Assembly (NCBI GenBank): GCA_030141605.1
Contig: JAQGDQ010000384.1
Coordinates: 25,167 to 89,166 of the forward strand
Length of the DNA: 64,000 nucleotides
Direction: 5' to 3'
Origin: Tubiluchus corallicola
Lineage: Eukaryota; Priapulida; Priapulimorpha; Priapulimorphida; Tubiluchidae
Shown: in pieces, positions 36,959-45,199 of the stretch
How positions within the stretch are numbered: the stretch's first letter is position 1
Layout: the number at the start of each line of letters is the position of its first letter
The notes under the pieces: model-generated
What the model was told of the DNA's origin: nothing
Databases searched by the model: none
The model's input: the letters and a program-made list of their open reading frames with translations, nothing else
Made by a program: the position numbers and the translations under genes

Positions 36959-38200
36959 ATGGCAGAACAACATCCCAAAGGTCATGCTGGATATATAAAC
37001 TTGCTTAACAAAATAAAGGTTCTTAATATTATTAGGGATGAGGGTAGTATTTCACGTACTGAAATAGTAAAAAAATCTGGAATAAGTGCTCCTACTGTTA
37101 CACGTGTTGTCAATAGTCTGGTTCATAAAGAAAAATTAGCTATTCAAATAGGCATAGAAGAAACAACCGAAGGTCGTCCTCCAGCTATTATAAAATTTAA
37201 TGGCTCGTCCAATTATGTAATAGGTATAGATTGGGGAAGAACGCATATCAATGCAATGTTAGCTAATCTTGATGCAGAGCCCCTTGTTGTAATAGATACA
37301 CCTATAAAAGCCTATAATGATTTTGAGACAGACATTCAAAAAGTTATATTCATTATAGATTCTTTAATACTAAAATCGGGCATAGATAAAGATAAACTTT
37401 TAGGAATAGGTATAGCAGCATCGGGCTTTATTCACAAGAGGGCTGGTATTATTGAATTTTCACCAAATTTCAACTGGCAAAAGGCAGACGTAATTTCACA
37501 TATTAAAAAAAAATTTAAAGTATCAGTTATTGTAGATAATGTATCACGGGTAATGGCTATGGGAGAATTATTGTATGGGATAGGGAAAAAGATAAAAGAT
37601 TTTATATTCATTAATGTTGGTTACGGTTTAGGAGCGGGAATAATTATAGATGGAAAGCCTTATTCTGGTTTTGATGGTTTTTCGGGAGAGCTGGGACACG
37701 CTACTGTTTTTACAAACAATGTTCGTAAGGATATAAAATGTGTATGTGGAAAATATAATTGTTTAGAATGTTACGTATCGGGAAGAGGTATTGCTTTCTT
37801 TGCCCAAAAAGGTTTGAAACAGAATTTTAAATCTACTCTTTTACAGATATGTGAGGGAAATATAAATAAGGTAACGGCAGAAAAAGTATCAATAGCAGCA
37901 AAAGCAGGAGATGCATTTTCTCTTTCTATAATACAAAAAGCAGCAGAATACTTAGGTATTGCTGTGGCAGGTATTTCTAATATACTAAACCCGCAGGCAA
38001 TTGTTATAGGAGGTAAGGTTGCTAATACAGGAGAAATATTTTTGGAGAAGGTAATAAAAACTTTTCAAAAAGAAACATTGCAACAAAATCCAAGAAAAAT
38101 AAAAATATATTCACCAACCAATGGAAATAACACTACTGTAAAAGGAGCTATATCCCTTATTCTGCAAGAGATACTAAGTTTGAATATTTATCAGAGCTAA
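36959..38200 (+). CDS. ROK-family transcriptional repressor (NagC/XylR-like)
   Basis: Residues 15-75 form a MarR-like winged HTH (RTEIVKKSGISAPTVTRVVNSLV). The ROK sugar-kinase-like domain follows: IGIDWGRTH in the phosphate-1 region, INVGYGLGAGIIIDGK, and ELGHATV with the zinc-ligand His. The zinc cluster CVCGKYNCLEC has Cys261, Cys263 and Cys268. The 413-residue length fits repressors, and the HTH rules out a simple kinase. It lies directly upstream of fucU and fucP in the same direction and next to a perfect palindrome, so it is probably a fucose- or intermediate-responsive repressor of the cluster. Bacteroides species typically use a GntR-type FucR, so a ROK regulator here is a different solution. 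Confidence 0.92.
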   Translation: MAEQHPKGHAGYINLLNKIKVLNIIRDEGSISRTEIVKKSGISAPTVTRVVNSLVHKEKLAIQIGIEETTEGRPPAIIKFNGSSNYVIGIDWGRTHINAMLANLDAEPLVVIDTPIKAYNDFETDIQKVIFIIDSLILKSGIDKDKLLGIGIAASGFIHKRAGIIEFSPNFNWQKADVISHIKKKFKVSVIVDNVSRVMAMGELLYGIGKKIKDFIFINVGYGLGAGIIIDGKPYSGFDGFSGELGHATVFTNNVRKDIKCVCGKYNCLECYVSGRGIAFFAQKGLKQNFKSTLLQICEGNINKVTAEKVSIAAKAGDAFSLSIIQKAAEYLGIAVAGISNILNPQAIVIGGKVANTGEIFLEKVIKTFQKETLQQNPRKIKIYSPTNGNNTTVKGAISLILQEILSLNIYQS

Positions 38201-38226
38201 TTTTTTTTCAAAAAAAAAGGTATTTT

Positions 38227-38259
38227 TTTGGAAGTTAAATACTTTTTTTCATATCTTTA
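38227..38259 (+). promoter_or_regulatory. Candidate fucU promoter
   Basis: TTTG (38227-38230), a 21-bp spacer and TATCTTTA (38252-38259) fit the Bacteroidota -33/-7 pattern with one mismatch. It is 27 bp before the fucU ATG. An imperfect inverted repeat (AAAAAAAGGTATTT / AAATACTTTTTTT, about 38211-38249) overlaps it and may end the ROK transcript. Confidence 0.5.
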
Positions 38260-38286
38260 AAAACTAAAATAAAAAATATAAAATTT

Positions 38287-38721
38287 ATGTTGAAAAACAT
38301 ATCACCCCTTATAAGTCCAGAATTGATAGCCGTTTTAATGAGAATGGGGCACGGAGATGAGATAATACTTGCAGATGCCCATTTCCCCGCAGAATCATTG
38401 AATCTCAGAGTATTACGTGCTGATGGAATTAGAATCTCAAATTTGTTAGAAGCTATATTGCCGCTTTTTGAATTAGATAGTTATGTGAAGCATCCTATTG
38501 TGATGATGGAAGCAGTGAAAGGAGATACATTAGATAATGCCGTAGAAGAAAGCTACTTGAACAGTATTCGTAAAACAAATCCTAACGTGCCACCCATAGA
38601 ACGTATAAACCGTTTTGCATTTTACGAACGTGCTGAAAAGTCTTTTGCCATAGTGATGACAGGAGAAACCTGTAAATATGGCAACATTCTTTTAAAGAAG
38701 GGAGTTACACCCGTAAAATAA
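38287..38721 (+). CDS. fucU: L-fucose mutarotase
   Basis: FucU interconverts alpha- and beta-L-fucose so that enzymes receive the right anomer. The 144-residue sequence is close to the well-known E. coli protein: [19 protein letters not shown] with the catalytic His in [25 protein letters not shown], then [22 protein letters not shown] and [13 protein letters not shown] at the end. RbsD is a related alternative but lacks this C-terminal match. It lies 86 bp after the ROK gene and 71 bp before fucP. It is the strongest evidence that the cluster handles free L-fucose. Confidence 0.95.
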   Translation: MLKNISPLISPELIAVLMRMGHGDEIILADAHFPAESLNLRVLRADGIRISNLLEAILPLFELDSYVKHPIVMMEAVKGDTLDNAVEESYLNSIRKTNPNVPPIERINRFAFYERAEKSFAIVMTGETCKYGNILLKKGVTPVK

Positions 38722-38792
38722 AATCTATTTATCATATGCCTACAAAAAACGACAGTTATAATTGTTAGATTTTAAAACTAGTTATTAACGTT

Positions 38793-40049
38793 ATGAAAAA
38801 AACTAATAATAAAGTAATAGATAAAAGTATTGTTATACCATTTATACTTATTACAAGTTTGTTTGCTCTTTGGGGGTTTGCCAATGATATTACCAACCCA
38901 ATGGTAAAAGCATTTTCGGATGTATTGGATATGACAAATTTTCAAGGCTCACTTGTGCAGTTTGCATTTTACGGAGGGTATTTTGCAATGGCATTTCCTG
39001 CGGCATTATTCATAAAAAAGTATTCTTACAAAGCAGGTGTATTATTAGGATTAGGGCTGTATGCTACGGGAGCCTTATTATTTATTCCCGCCACAATGTT
39101 GGAAATTTTTGGACCTTTTCTTATTGCTTATTTTATTCTCACCTGTGGATTGTCGTTTTTAGAAACAAGTTGTAACCCCTATATTATGTCAATGGGAGAC
39201 GAAGAAACGGCAACGAGGCGGCTCAATCTCTCACAAGCCTTTAATCCTATTGGTTCATTGATGGGTATGTTCGTAGCACAAAAACTTATTCTTGCCAAAA
39301 TAACACCAGATAATGATATTGCAAACAATTTAGGTATTATAAGAGACCCCTATGTATTTATTGGACTTGTAGTGTTAGCAATGTTTGTAGTAATTGCAAT
39401 GGTTAAGATGCCTAAGAAACAAGGCAAAGACCATAATCTGCATATAAAAGAAACAATAAATCGTTTATTAAAAACCCCTAAATATTACGAAGGAGTTATT
39501 ACACAATGCTTTTATGTAGGTGCTCAAATAATGTGTTGGACATTCGTTATTCATTATGCCGAACGAATAGGAATAGACAAGGCTACCGCACAGAACTACA
39601 ATATTGGAGCGATGCTTTTGTTCCTGTTTAGTCGTTTCATATGCACATTTCTATTGAAGTATATCAACTCAGGTAAACTGTTGATGATACTTGCCGTTGG
39701 AGGCATAGGACTTACTCTTGGCACTATATTTATACAAGGTATGACAGGGTTGTACTGTCTTGTAGGTATATCTGCTTGTATGTCTTTGATGTTTCCTACT
39801 ATTTATGGTATTGCTTTAAGAGGGTTGGGAGAGGATGCTAAGTTTGGAGCAGCAGGCTTGATAATGGCAATACTTGGAGGCTCGGTAATGCCCCCACTTC
39901 AAGGCGCTATTATTGATATGGGTATTGTAGATTTAGGCTTATTCAAACTACCTGCTGAGAACGCTTCATTTGTGTTACCATTAATATGTTTTGTAGTAAT
40001 AACCATTTTTGGATATAGAACATTTAAAATTCATTTAAAAAACAAGTAA
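38793..40049 (+). CDS. fucP: L-fucose:H+ symporter (MFS)
   Basis: A 12-helix major facilitator of the FHS family in the inner membrane, driving fucose uptake with protons. The key acidic residues are in place: the Asp in GFANDITNPM (helix 1) and the Glu in FLETSCNPYI (helix 4). QGSLVQFAFYGGYF and PTIYGIALRGLG are family motifs. The 418-residue length is slightly below E. coli FucP (438). A glucose/galactose transporter of the same family is the main alternative. Linkage with fucU decides for fucose. It is 31 bp upstream of the aldo/keto reductase. Confidence 0.93.
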   Translation: MKKTNNKVIDKSIVIPFILITSLFALWGFANDITNPMVKAFSDVLDMTNFQGSLVQFAFYGGYFAMAFPAALFIKKYSYKAGVLLGLGLYATGALLFIPATMLEIFGPFLIAYFILTCGLSFLETSCNPYIMSMGDEETATRRLNLSQAFNPIGSLMGMFVAQKLILAKITPDNDIANNLGIIRDPYVFIGLVVLAMFVVIAMVKMPKKQGKDHNLHIKETINRLLKTPKYYEGVITQCFYVGAQIMCWTFVIHYAERIGIDKATAQNYNIGAMLLFLFSRFICTFLLKYINSGKLLMILAVGGIGLTLGTIFIQGMTGLYCLVGISACMSLMFPTIYGIALRGLGEDAKFGAAGLIMAILGGSVMPPLQGAIIDMGIVDLGLFKLPAENASFVLPLICFVVITIFGYRTFKIHLKNK

Positions 40050-40080
40050 GTATAAATAATTAAACGTTAGTAATTAAAAA

Positions 40081-41106
40081 ATGAAAGAAGAAAAAATAAT
40101 AAAAGGTGTAGCCCCTAACAAAGTTCCCCACAAAACACTTCACACAGGAGCTAAGATACCTGCCATAGGAATGGGAACTTTTGGGTCAGACCGTTTTACA
40201 GGAGAACAAGTAACAGAAGCAGTAAAAGGTGCTGCTATGGCAGGGTATAGACATTTTGATTGTGCTTCTGTGTATGGAAATGAACACTTAATAGGCGAGG
40301 CTTTTAACAATATCATGGCAAATGGTGTGAAGCGTGAAGACTTATGGATTACTTCTAAACTGTGGAATGATAAGCACGGTGAAAACGACGTGATAAATGC
40401 TTGCAAAAGCTCACTTAAAGATTTGCAGTTAGATTACTTAGACCTATACCTTGTTCATTGGCCTTTCCCTAATTACCACGCACCAGGCTGCGATGCAGAT
40501 TCGCGTAATGAATATGCCATTCCTTATATACACGAAAATTTTGTAAAGACGTGGAGACAAATGGAAAGGTTGGTTGAACTGGGGCTGGTTAAACATATAG
40601 GCACTTCTAATATGACCATCCCTAAATTAAAACTACTCCTTAGAGATGCAAAAATAAAGCCAGCAGTGAACGAAATGGAATTGCATCCACATTTTCAACA
40701 GCCAGAACTATTTCAATTTATAGTAGATAATGACATAGTACCTATTGGGTTTTGTCCTATTGGTTCGCCGACTCGTCCTGAACGTGATAAGACAGATAAA
40801 GATACTGTGGATATAGAAGACCCTGTAATAGTAAAAATAGCAAAAAGGTTAAACATTCATCCTGCTGTGGTGTGTTTAAAATGGGCAGTGCAGCGCGGAC
40901 AAATTCCTATTCCATTTTCGGTATATGAAAATGAGTACATAAGCAATCTACAATCTACAATAACAGAACCTATTACTGATGCTGAAATGAAAGAGATAGA
41001 AGGAATTGACAAGAATTGTAGGCTGATAAAGGGACAGGTATTTCTATGGAAAGAAAACCAAAATTGGGAAGACTTATGGGACTTAGATGGAAAAATTGCA
41101 CAGTAA
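40081..41106 (+). CDS. Aldo/keto reductase
   Basis: A cytoplasmic NAD(P)H-dependent oxidoreductase. The catalytic tetrad is complete: Asp60 and Tyr65 (FDCASVYGNE), Lys93 (TSKLWN) and His126 (LVHWP). The form of the N-terminus (TGAKIPAIGMGTFGSD) and the YLDLYLVHWPFP segment resemble aldose/xylose reductases more than the aldose 1-dehydrogenase group. In a fucU-fucP cluster, two uses are possible: reduction of L-fucose to L-fucitol, or oxidation of L-fucose to its lactone. The paired dehydrogenase 40 bp downstream suits the first. Substrate is inferred from context only. Confidence 0.88.
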   Translation: MKEEKIIKGVAPNKVPHKTLHTGAKIPAIGMGTFGSDRFTGEQVTEAVKGAAMAGYRHFDCASVYGNEHLIGEAFNNIMANGVKREDLWITSKLWNDKHGENDVINACKSSLKDLQLDYLDLYLVHWPFPNYHAPGCDADSRNEYAIPYIHENFVKTWRQMERLVELGLVKHIGTSNMTIPKLKLLLRDAKIKPAVNEMELHPHFQQPELFQFIVDNDIVPIGFCPIGSPTRPERDKTDKDTVDIEDPVIVKIAKRLNIHPAVVCLKWAVQRGQIPIPFSVYENEYISNLQSTITEPITDAEMKEIEGIDKNCRLIKGQVFLWKENQNWEDLWDLDGKIAQ

Positions 41107-41146
41107 TTAATTAAAAAATAAAAACTTTAAAAAGGTTGAATATATC

Positions 41147-42208
41147 ATGGAAAGAACAATGAAAGGAGCATACTTGCCGGGTAATAGCACCGTTGTGTTA
41201 AAAGATGTTGCAATACCAGAACCAAAACACGGAGAAGTTTTGATAAAAACAAAATCCTCTACCATTTGTGGCAGTGATATACGAGCCATCTATCACGAGC
41301 ATCTTGGCAAAGGAGCAGAAGGCTACCAAAATAAAATAGCAGGACACGAACCCTGTGGGCAGATAGTAAAATGTGGAGAAGGAATGAAAAAGTTTAAAGA
41401 AGGAGATAGAGTAGTGGTATATCATATATCAGGTTGTGGAGTATGTAACGATTGTAGAAGAGGATATATGATAAGCTGCACCAGTGAAATGCGCGCTGCT
41501 TACGGGTGGCAACGCGACGGAGGCATGGCAAAGTATATATTGGCAGAAGAAAAAGACCTTGTAATGTTACCCGATGAATTGACTTATACAGATGGAGCAC
41601 AAATAGCTTGCGGATTTGGAACAACGTATGAAGGATTAGAAAAAATAGGTATCTGTGGTAACGATGCTGTGTTGGTAGTGGGGTTAGGTCCTGTGGGACT
41701 AGCTACTTTGATGCTTTGTAAATCTTTGGGAGCTAATAAAGTAATAGGAGTTGATACCATAAAGGAACGTTGCGATATAGCATTAGAAAAAAATCTAGCA
41801 GATGAAGTATTCATTTCCGATGCAAATACTTTGGACAAGGTGATGAAAGCAACTAATGGTATGGGGTTTGAAAGAACGGTAGATACTTCGGGACATACTT
41901 TAGGGCGGCAACTGTCTATAAGAGCAACCCGCAAATGGGGTAAATGTGTTTTTATAGGCGAAGGAGGCACTTGTGAGTTCAACCCCAGTCCTGATATTAT
42001 TCACGACCAAATAACCATCTATGGATCTTGGGTCACAAGTATTTGGAAAATGGAAGAATTAGTAGAACGTATAGTTCGTTGGGGAATTCACCCAGAAGAC
42101 TTAGTTACACACCGTTTTACGTTGGATAAAGTTTCCGAGGCTTACGAATTGATGGCTTCTGGAAAGTCAGGAAAAGTGGCAGTAGTGTTTGACGAAGAAA
42201 TAAAATAA
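41147..42208 (+). CDS. Zinc-dependent medium-chain dehydrogenase
   Basis: A sorbitol/threonine-dehydrogenase-like MDR enzyme. The catalytic zinc site is Cys41 (ICGSD) with His67-Glu68 (AGHEPCG). The structural zinc site has four Cys at 97, 100, 103 and 111 (GCGVCNDCRRGYMISC). A Rossmann NAD(P) motif VVGLGPVG follows, and the acidic end of the next strand (VIGVDTIKERC) hints at NAD. A polyol is the usual substrate class. In this cluster L-fucitol (to L-fuculose) or a fuconate intermediate is plausible. The sequence does not decide. It starts 40 bp after the reductase and is the last metabolic gene before the regulator. Confidence 0.88.
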   Translation: MERTMKGAYLPGNSTVVLKDVAIPEPKHGEVLIKTKSSTICGSDIRAIYHEHLGKGAEGYQNKIAGHEPCGQIVKCGEGMKKFKEGDRVVVYHISGCGVCNDCRRGYMISCTSEMRAAYGWQRDGGMAKYILAEEKDLVMLPDELTYTDGAQIACGFGTTYEGLEKIGICGNDAVLVVGLGPVGLATLMLCKSLGANKVIGVDTIKERCDIALEKNLADEVFISDANTLDKVMKATNGMGFERTVDTSGHTLGRQLSIRATRKWGKCVFIGEGGTCEFNPSPDIIHDQITIYGSWVTSIWKMEELVERIVRWGIHPEDLVTHRFTLDKVSEAYELMASGKSGKVAVVFDEEIK

Positions 42209-42334
42209 TTATAGGGGAGATAAGATTTAAAACTAATAATTATTCATTTACTAAGGAGATTTTAAATATTTGAAAGGAGAAACCTTGAAAACTTTAGGTT
42301 TTTCCTTACAAAAGTGCTTTTAGCTTTAAGTAAT

Positions 42335-43489
42335 ATGGAAAGAGAAATAAACATAGAGAATGAGTTTATAGAGAACAAGTTACAGTTCTTTACCAATATA
42401 TCTCACGAGTTTAAGACACCTCTTATTTTAATAGTAAAACCTTTGCAAAATATACTATCTATTTATCAGAAAGACAAGGACCTTTCGGAAAGCATAAAAG
42501 TAATTAGAAATAATACGAACCGTTTGATGCGCTTGATTAATCAACTGATGGAGTTTAGAAAAACAGAGGCAGGATATTTGGAGTTCAAACCAGAAAAAGG
42601 AGATATTGTTCATTTTCTCGAAGAATTAAGCTTTTCTTTTATGGAATTAGCTAAGGAAAAAGGCATTACATTCAACTTTAAGTCCCAGGTTGATAAATTG
42701 ACTTTGTCCTTTGATAAAGATAAAGTAGAAAAGATTTTTTATAACTTAATACTCAATGCTTTTAATCATATTGATAATAACGCAAACAAAATTTCAGTAG
42801 AGTTCTCAACTCATACAGATAATAATTCTCCAACTCTCAAAGACAAGGGTTACATAGTAGTTAATAATCAATTGCAATATTATTTTCAAATTGTAATTAA
42901 AAACAATGGCTGTGAAATGAGTGAGGAAAAATTACAACTTATTTTTGAACATTTTTATGAAGAAAAACCCGTGGGGCTTTCAAATTATATCGGGTCGGGA
43001 ATAGGCTTGTATTTATCTAGAAAACTGGTTAGAGCATATGGGGGGTATATGAGCGTTTATAGCAAAAAAGATAAAGGCAATGTTTTTACTGTTAGGCTAC
43101 CTTTGTTTCAAGAAGATATTTCTGTGAAAAACTCTAAAAATAAAAGCTTGTCTCAATGCGATAGAAGATTTTTAAAAAAGATTCAAAATATTGTGGAAGA
43201 GAATGTATCAAACTCCAGCTTTACAGTGAAAGATTTGGAAAAAAAATTAGCATATAGTCGTATGCAATTGTATAGAAGTTTAAAATCAACTATAAATATG
43301 TCTGCCAATGAGTTTATTAGGAACTATCGTTTATACAAAGCTAAAGAACTTTTAAGAAAAGGGGAGTATAATGTTACAGAAGTTTTATATAAAGTAGGAA
43401 TAACAAATCATTCATATTTTACAAAATGTTTCAAAAACAAATATGGTATAGCCCCTAAAAAATATGTAAAGAAACAATATATGATATAG
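42335..43489 (+). CDS. Sensor-less, receiver-less kinase/AraC hybrid
   Basis: The order seen is a short coiled coil, HisKA with FFTNISHEFKTPL (phospho-acceptor His24), HATPase_c (N-box FYNLILNAF, G2 GSGIGLYLS), then directly an AraC-type HTH (MQLYRSLKSTINMSANEFIRNYRLYKAKELL and GITNHSYFTKCFKNKYGIAPKKY). Compared with Bacteroidota hybrid two-component regulators it lacks the periplasmic propeller, the transmembrane helix and the receiver domain. The G1 box, normally DxGxG, reads NNGCE (Asn190 to Glu194). ATG 42335 was chosen; a GTG at 42314 is also possible. An in-frame stop at 42263 excludes a missing upstream sensor in this frame. DNA binding looks intact; ATP use is doubtful. Confidence 0.85.
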   Translation: MEREINIENEFIENKLQFFTNISHEFKTPLILIVKPLQNILSIYQKDKDLSESIKVIRNNTNRLMRLINQLMEFRKTEAGYLEFKPEKGDIVHFLEELSFSFMELAKEKGITFNFKSQVDKLTLSFDKDKVEKIFYNLILNAFNHIDNNANKISVEFSTHTDNNSPTLKDKGYIVVNNQLQYYFQIVIKNNGCEMSEEKLQLIFEHFYEEKPVGLSNYIGSGIGLYLSRKLVRAYGGYMSVYSKKDKGNVFTVRLPLFQEDISVKNSKNKSLSQCDRRFLKKIQNIVEENVSNSSFTVKDLEKKLAYSRMQLYRSLKSTINMSANEFIRNYRLYKAKELLRKGEYNVTEVLYKVGITNHSYFTKCFKNKYGIAPKKYVKKQYMI

Positions 43490-43801
43490 TTCCGGCTAGT
43501 TAAATATATTAATACTTGTAAATGTAGATTATTTTATGATTTATGTAAGATAAAAACTTATATTTACAAATACATAAAATTCAACTCAATATAAACTTTT
43601 TAACAAGTATGAGACACAAAATAAATTGTACACACTAACTATTTGTCAAAATATTAGTTGGGTATTTTTCTCTTTACCCCAGTACTTAGATAAGATATGT
43701 TCGCCTGTAGAGATACTTATATGTTTGCCTTTAAAATAGACACGCATTAGCTATAGGGGTAGAGTTTTTTCTTATTTGCGAAAATTGAAGAAAACAAAAA
43801 G
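43490..43801. other. Intergenic region between the regulator and tRNA-Arg
   Basis: 312 bp, AT-rich, between the plus-strand regulator and the minus-strand tRNA. No frame with coding character, strong hairpin or promoter match was seen. Confidence 0.5.
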
Positions 43802-43875
43802 TGATCTCGGAAGGATTCGAACCTTCGACCCACAGCTTAGAAGGCTGTTGCTCTATCCAGCTGAGCTACGAGACC
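43802..43875 (-). tRNA. tRNA-Arg (anticodon UCU)
   Basis: The minus strand folds as a complete cloverleaf: acceptor stem GGTCTCG/CGAGATC with one G-U pair, D arm GCTC...GAGC, anticodon stem ACAGC/GCTGT with loop CTTCTAA (anticodon TCT), T arm GAAGG-TTCGAAT-CCTTC. The discriminator is A and CCA is not encoded. It reads AGA codons, abundant in this AT-rich genome. Confidence 0.96.
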
Positions 43876-43930
43876 ATCATAATCAAAATAAAGCACAAAG
43901 GTAAGAAAAACAAACAAAAATCAAAAAAAA

Positions 43931-44335
43931 TTACAGCCACTTCAAAACCTTCCACTTACCGCACCAAGTATAAACTACAATACCCACAAAAGCTCCCAAA
44001 GAATTTGCGAAAAAATCATACACATTACCTGAACGTTCCATTATCCAAAAGGCTTGCACCAACTCTAACAAGCCACCATAAAAACTGCAAATTAAAACTA
44101 CATATAAACTCAAAAACTTAAACTGATACGCCTTTCGCATCCAAGCTGCCATCAATACTAAGGACAAACCTAAGTACATAAAAAAATGAGCTCCTTTATC
44201 AGAATGCGGAATTTCTGAAAAAACATCAATCTCTTCCTTTGGAGGTGGTACAACTGATAATATTAAAATAACCAGCCCCATTAACAATACTTTCCAATAA
44301 ATTTTTAAGAAAAATTCCAACCTATTTATCTTCAT
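43931..44335 (-). CDS. VanZ-like membrane protein
   Basis: The 134-residue protein has about four transmembrane helices. VanZ-family motifs are present: SDKGAHFFMYLGLS near residue 45, GGLLELVQ near 87 and DFFANSLGAFVG near 107. The family name comes from a teicoplanin-resistance accessory protein, but most members are of unknown function, and no resistance gene is nearby. It follows the LutA-like gene by 15 bp and is probably co-transcribed, with the tRNA downstream. Confidence 0.85.
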   Translation of the reverse strand: MKINRLEFFLKIYWKVLLMGLVILILSVVPPPKEEIDVFSEIPHSDKGAHFFMYLGLSLVLMAAWMRKAYQFKFLSLYVVLICSFYGGLLELVQAFWIMERSGNVYDFFANSLGAFVGIVVYTWCGKWKVLKWL

Positions 44336-44350
44336 AAAAAAACAAATACC

Positions 44351-45073
44351 CTACCACCCGCTTGACAAAACATCTGCAATATGAATAGTCTTAATACTTA
44401 ACTTTTGTTTGTCAATATAACCTTGTAGGTTCATCATACACGAGGCATCGGTAGTAACAATAAACTCAGCACCTGTAGCCACAGCATTTTTTACCTTTTG
44501 TTCTGCCATAGCCACCGAAACAGGCTCGAACTTCACACTAAAACTACCCCCAAACCCACAACACACATCCGTTTCTGCCATTTCTACAAGTTTTAAGCCC
44601 TTAACACCTTCAAGCAACTTACGAGGCTCTTCTTTTATTTTGCATTCGCGCAAACCTGCACACGAATCGTGATAAGTAACTTTATGTTCAAATTTTGCCC
44701 CTATAGAAATAGTTTCCATTTTCTTTACTAAAAACTCTGAAAACTCAAAAACATTCTCTTGTAAAAATTTAAGTTTCTTAACGTATTTCAAATCATCTTT
44801 TAATACTTCTGAAAAATAATTGCGAATATACCCTATACAAGAGGCAGAAGGACTAACAATAATTCTATTTTCATCAAAAACTTCAAAAAATTGTTCTGCA
44901 AACTTTTTTGCCTCTTTCCAATAACCACTGTTGAAGAAAGGTTGTCCACAACAACGCTGCCTTTCATTATAGCTTACTTCTACATCCAACTTTTCTAAAA
45001 CCTTCACTACATTCATAGCCATAGCAGGATAAAATTGGTCTACAAAACAAGGAATAAATAAATCTACTTTCAT
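44351..45073 (-). CDS. lutA: LutA-like Fe-S oxidoreductase subunit
   Basis: Two CCG (cysteine-rich) domains are visible: RCCGQPFFNSG at about residues 40-50 and DVCCGFGGSFSVK at about 170. SPSASCIGYI and HDSCAGLREC supply further cysteines. The 240-residue length and layout match LutA/YkgE, a subunit of the LutABC L-lactate-oxidising complex. lutB and lutC are not adjacent, which is unusual; they may lie elsewhere or the protein may serve another complex. The neighbour downstream is a VanZ-like gene. Confidence 0.85.
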   Translation of the reverse strand: MKVDLFIPCFVDQFYPAMAMNVVKVLEKLDVEVSYNERQRCCGQPFFNSGYWKEAKKFAEQFFEVFDENRIIVSPSASCIGYIRNYFSEVLKDDLKYVKKLKFLQENVFEFSEFLVKKMETISIGAKFEHKVTYHDSCAGLRECKIKEEPRKLLEGVKGLKLVEMAETDVCCGFGGSFSVKFEPVSVAMAEQKVKNAVATGAEFIVTTDASCMMNLQGYIDKQKLSIKTIHIADVLSSGW

Positions 45074-45159
45074 ATTACTTATATCTTATATCAACTTTAT
45101 CCTTCAATAAATTAACTAAAAATAAAGCTGTAAAAATAGGAAAAAAACATTAAATTGAT

Positions 45160-45167
45160 TATCTTTG
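45160..45167 (+). promoter_or_regulatory. Putative -7 box for the T9SS cargo operon
   Basis: TATCTTTG is a perfect TAnnTTTG match 32 bp before the ATG at 45200. No TTTG at -33 was seen. Confidence 0.45.
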
Positions 45168-45199
45168 TAATATAATTATTATTTTATATTCTAATAGAA

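Noticed and set aside
41584-41982. Minus-strand frame of about 130 codons inside the zinc dehydrogenase
   Set aside because: Fully antisense to a gene with complete zinc and NAD motifs; no domain and no start context.
42209-42334. Remnant of a lost sensor domain upstream of the kinase/AraC hybrid
   Set aside because: Only 126 bp separate it from the dehydrogenase gene and an in-frame stop at 42263 follows. No transmembrane-like or propeller-like sequence is readable in the plus-strand frame used by the gene.
42335-43489. Ordinary hybrid two-component regulator of the SusCD locus
   Set aside because: No periplasmic propeller, no membrane segment and no receiver domain are present, so it cannot work as a standard member of that class.
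43931-44335. Glycopeptide-resistance gene
   Set aside because: VanZ-like proteins are widespread and no vanHAX-type gene is near; the family match does not imply resistance.
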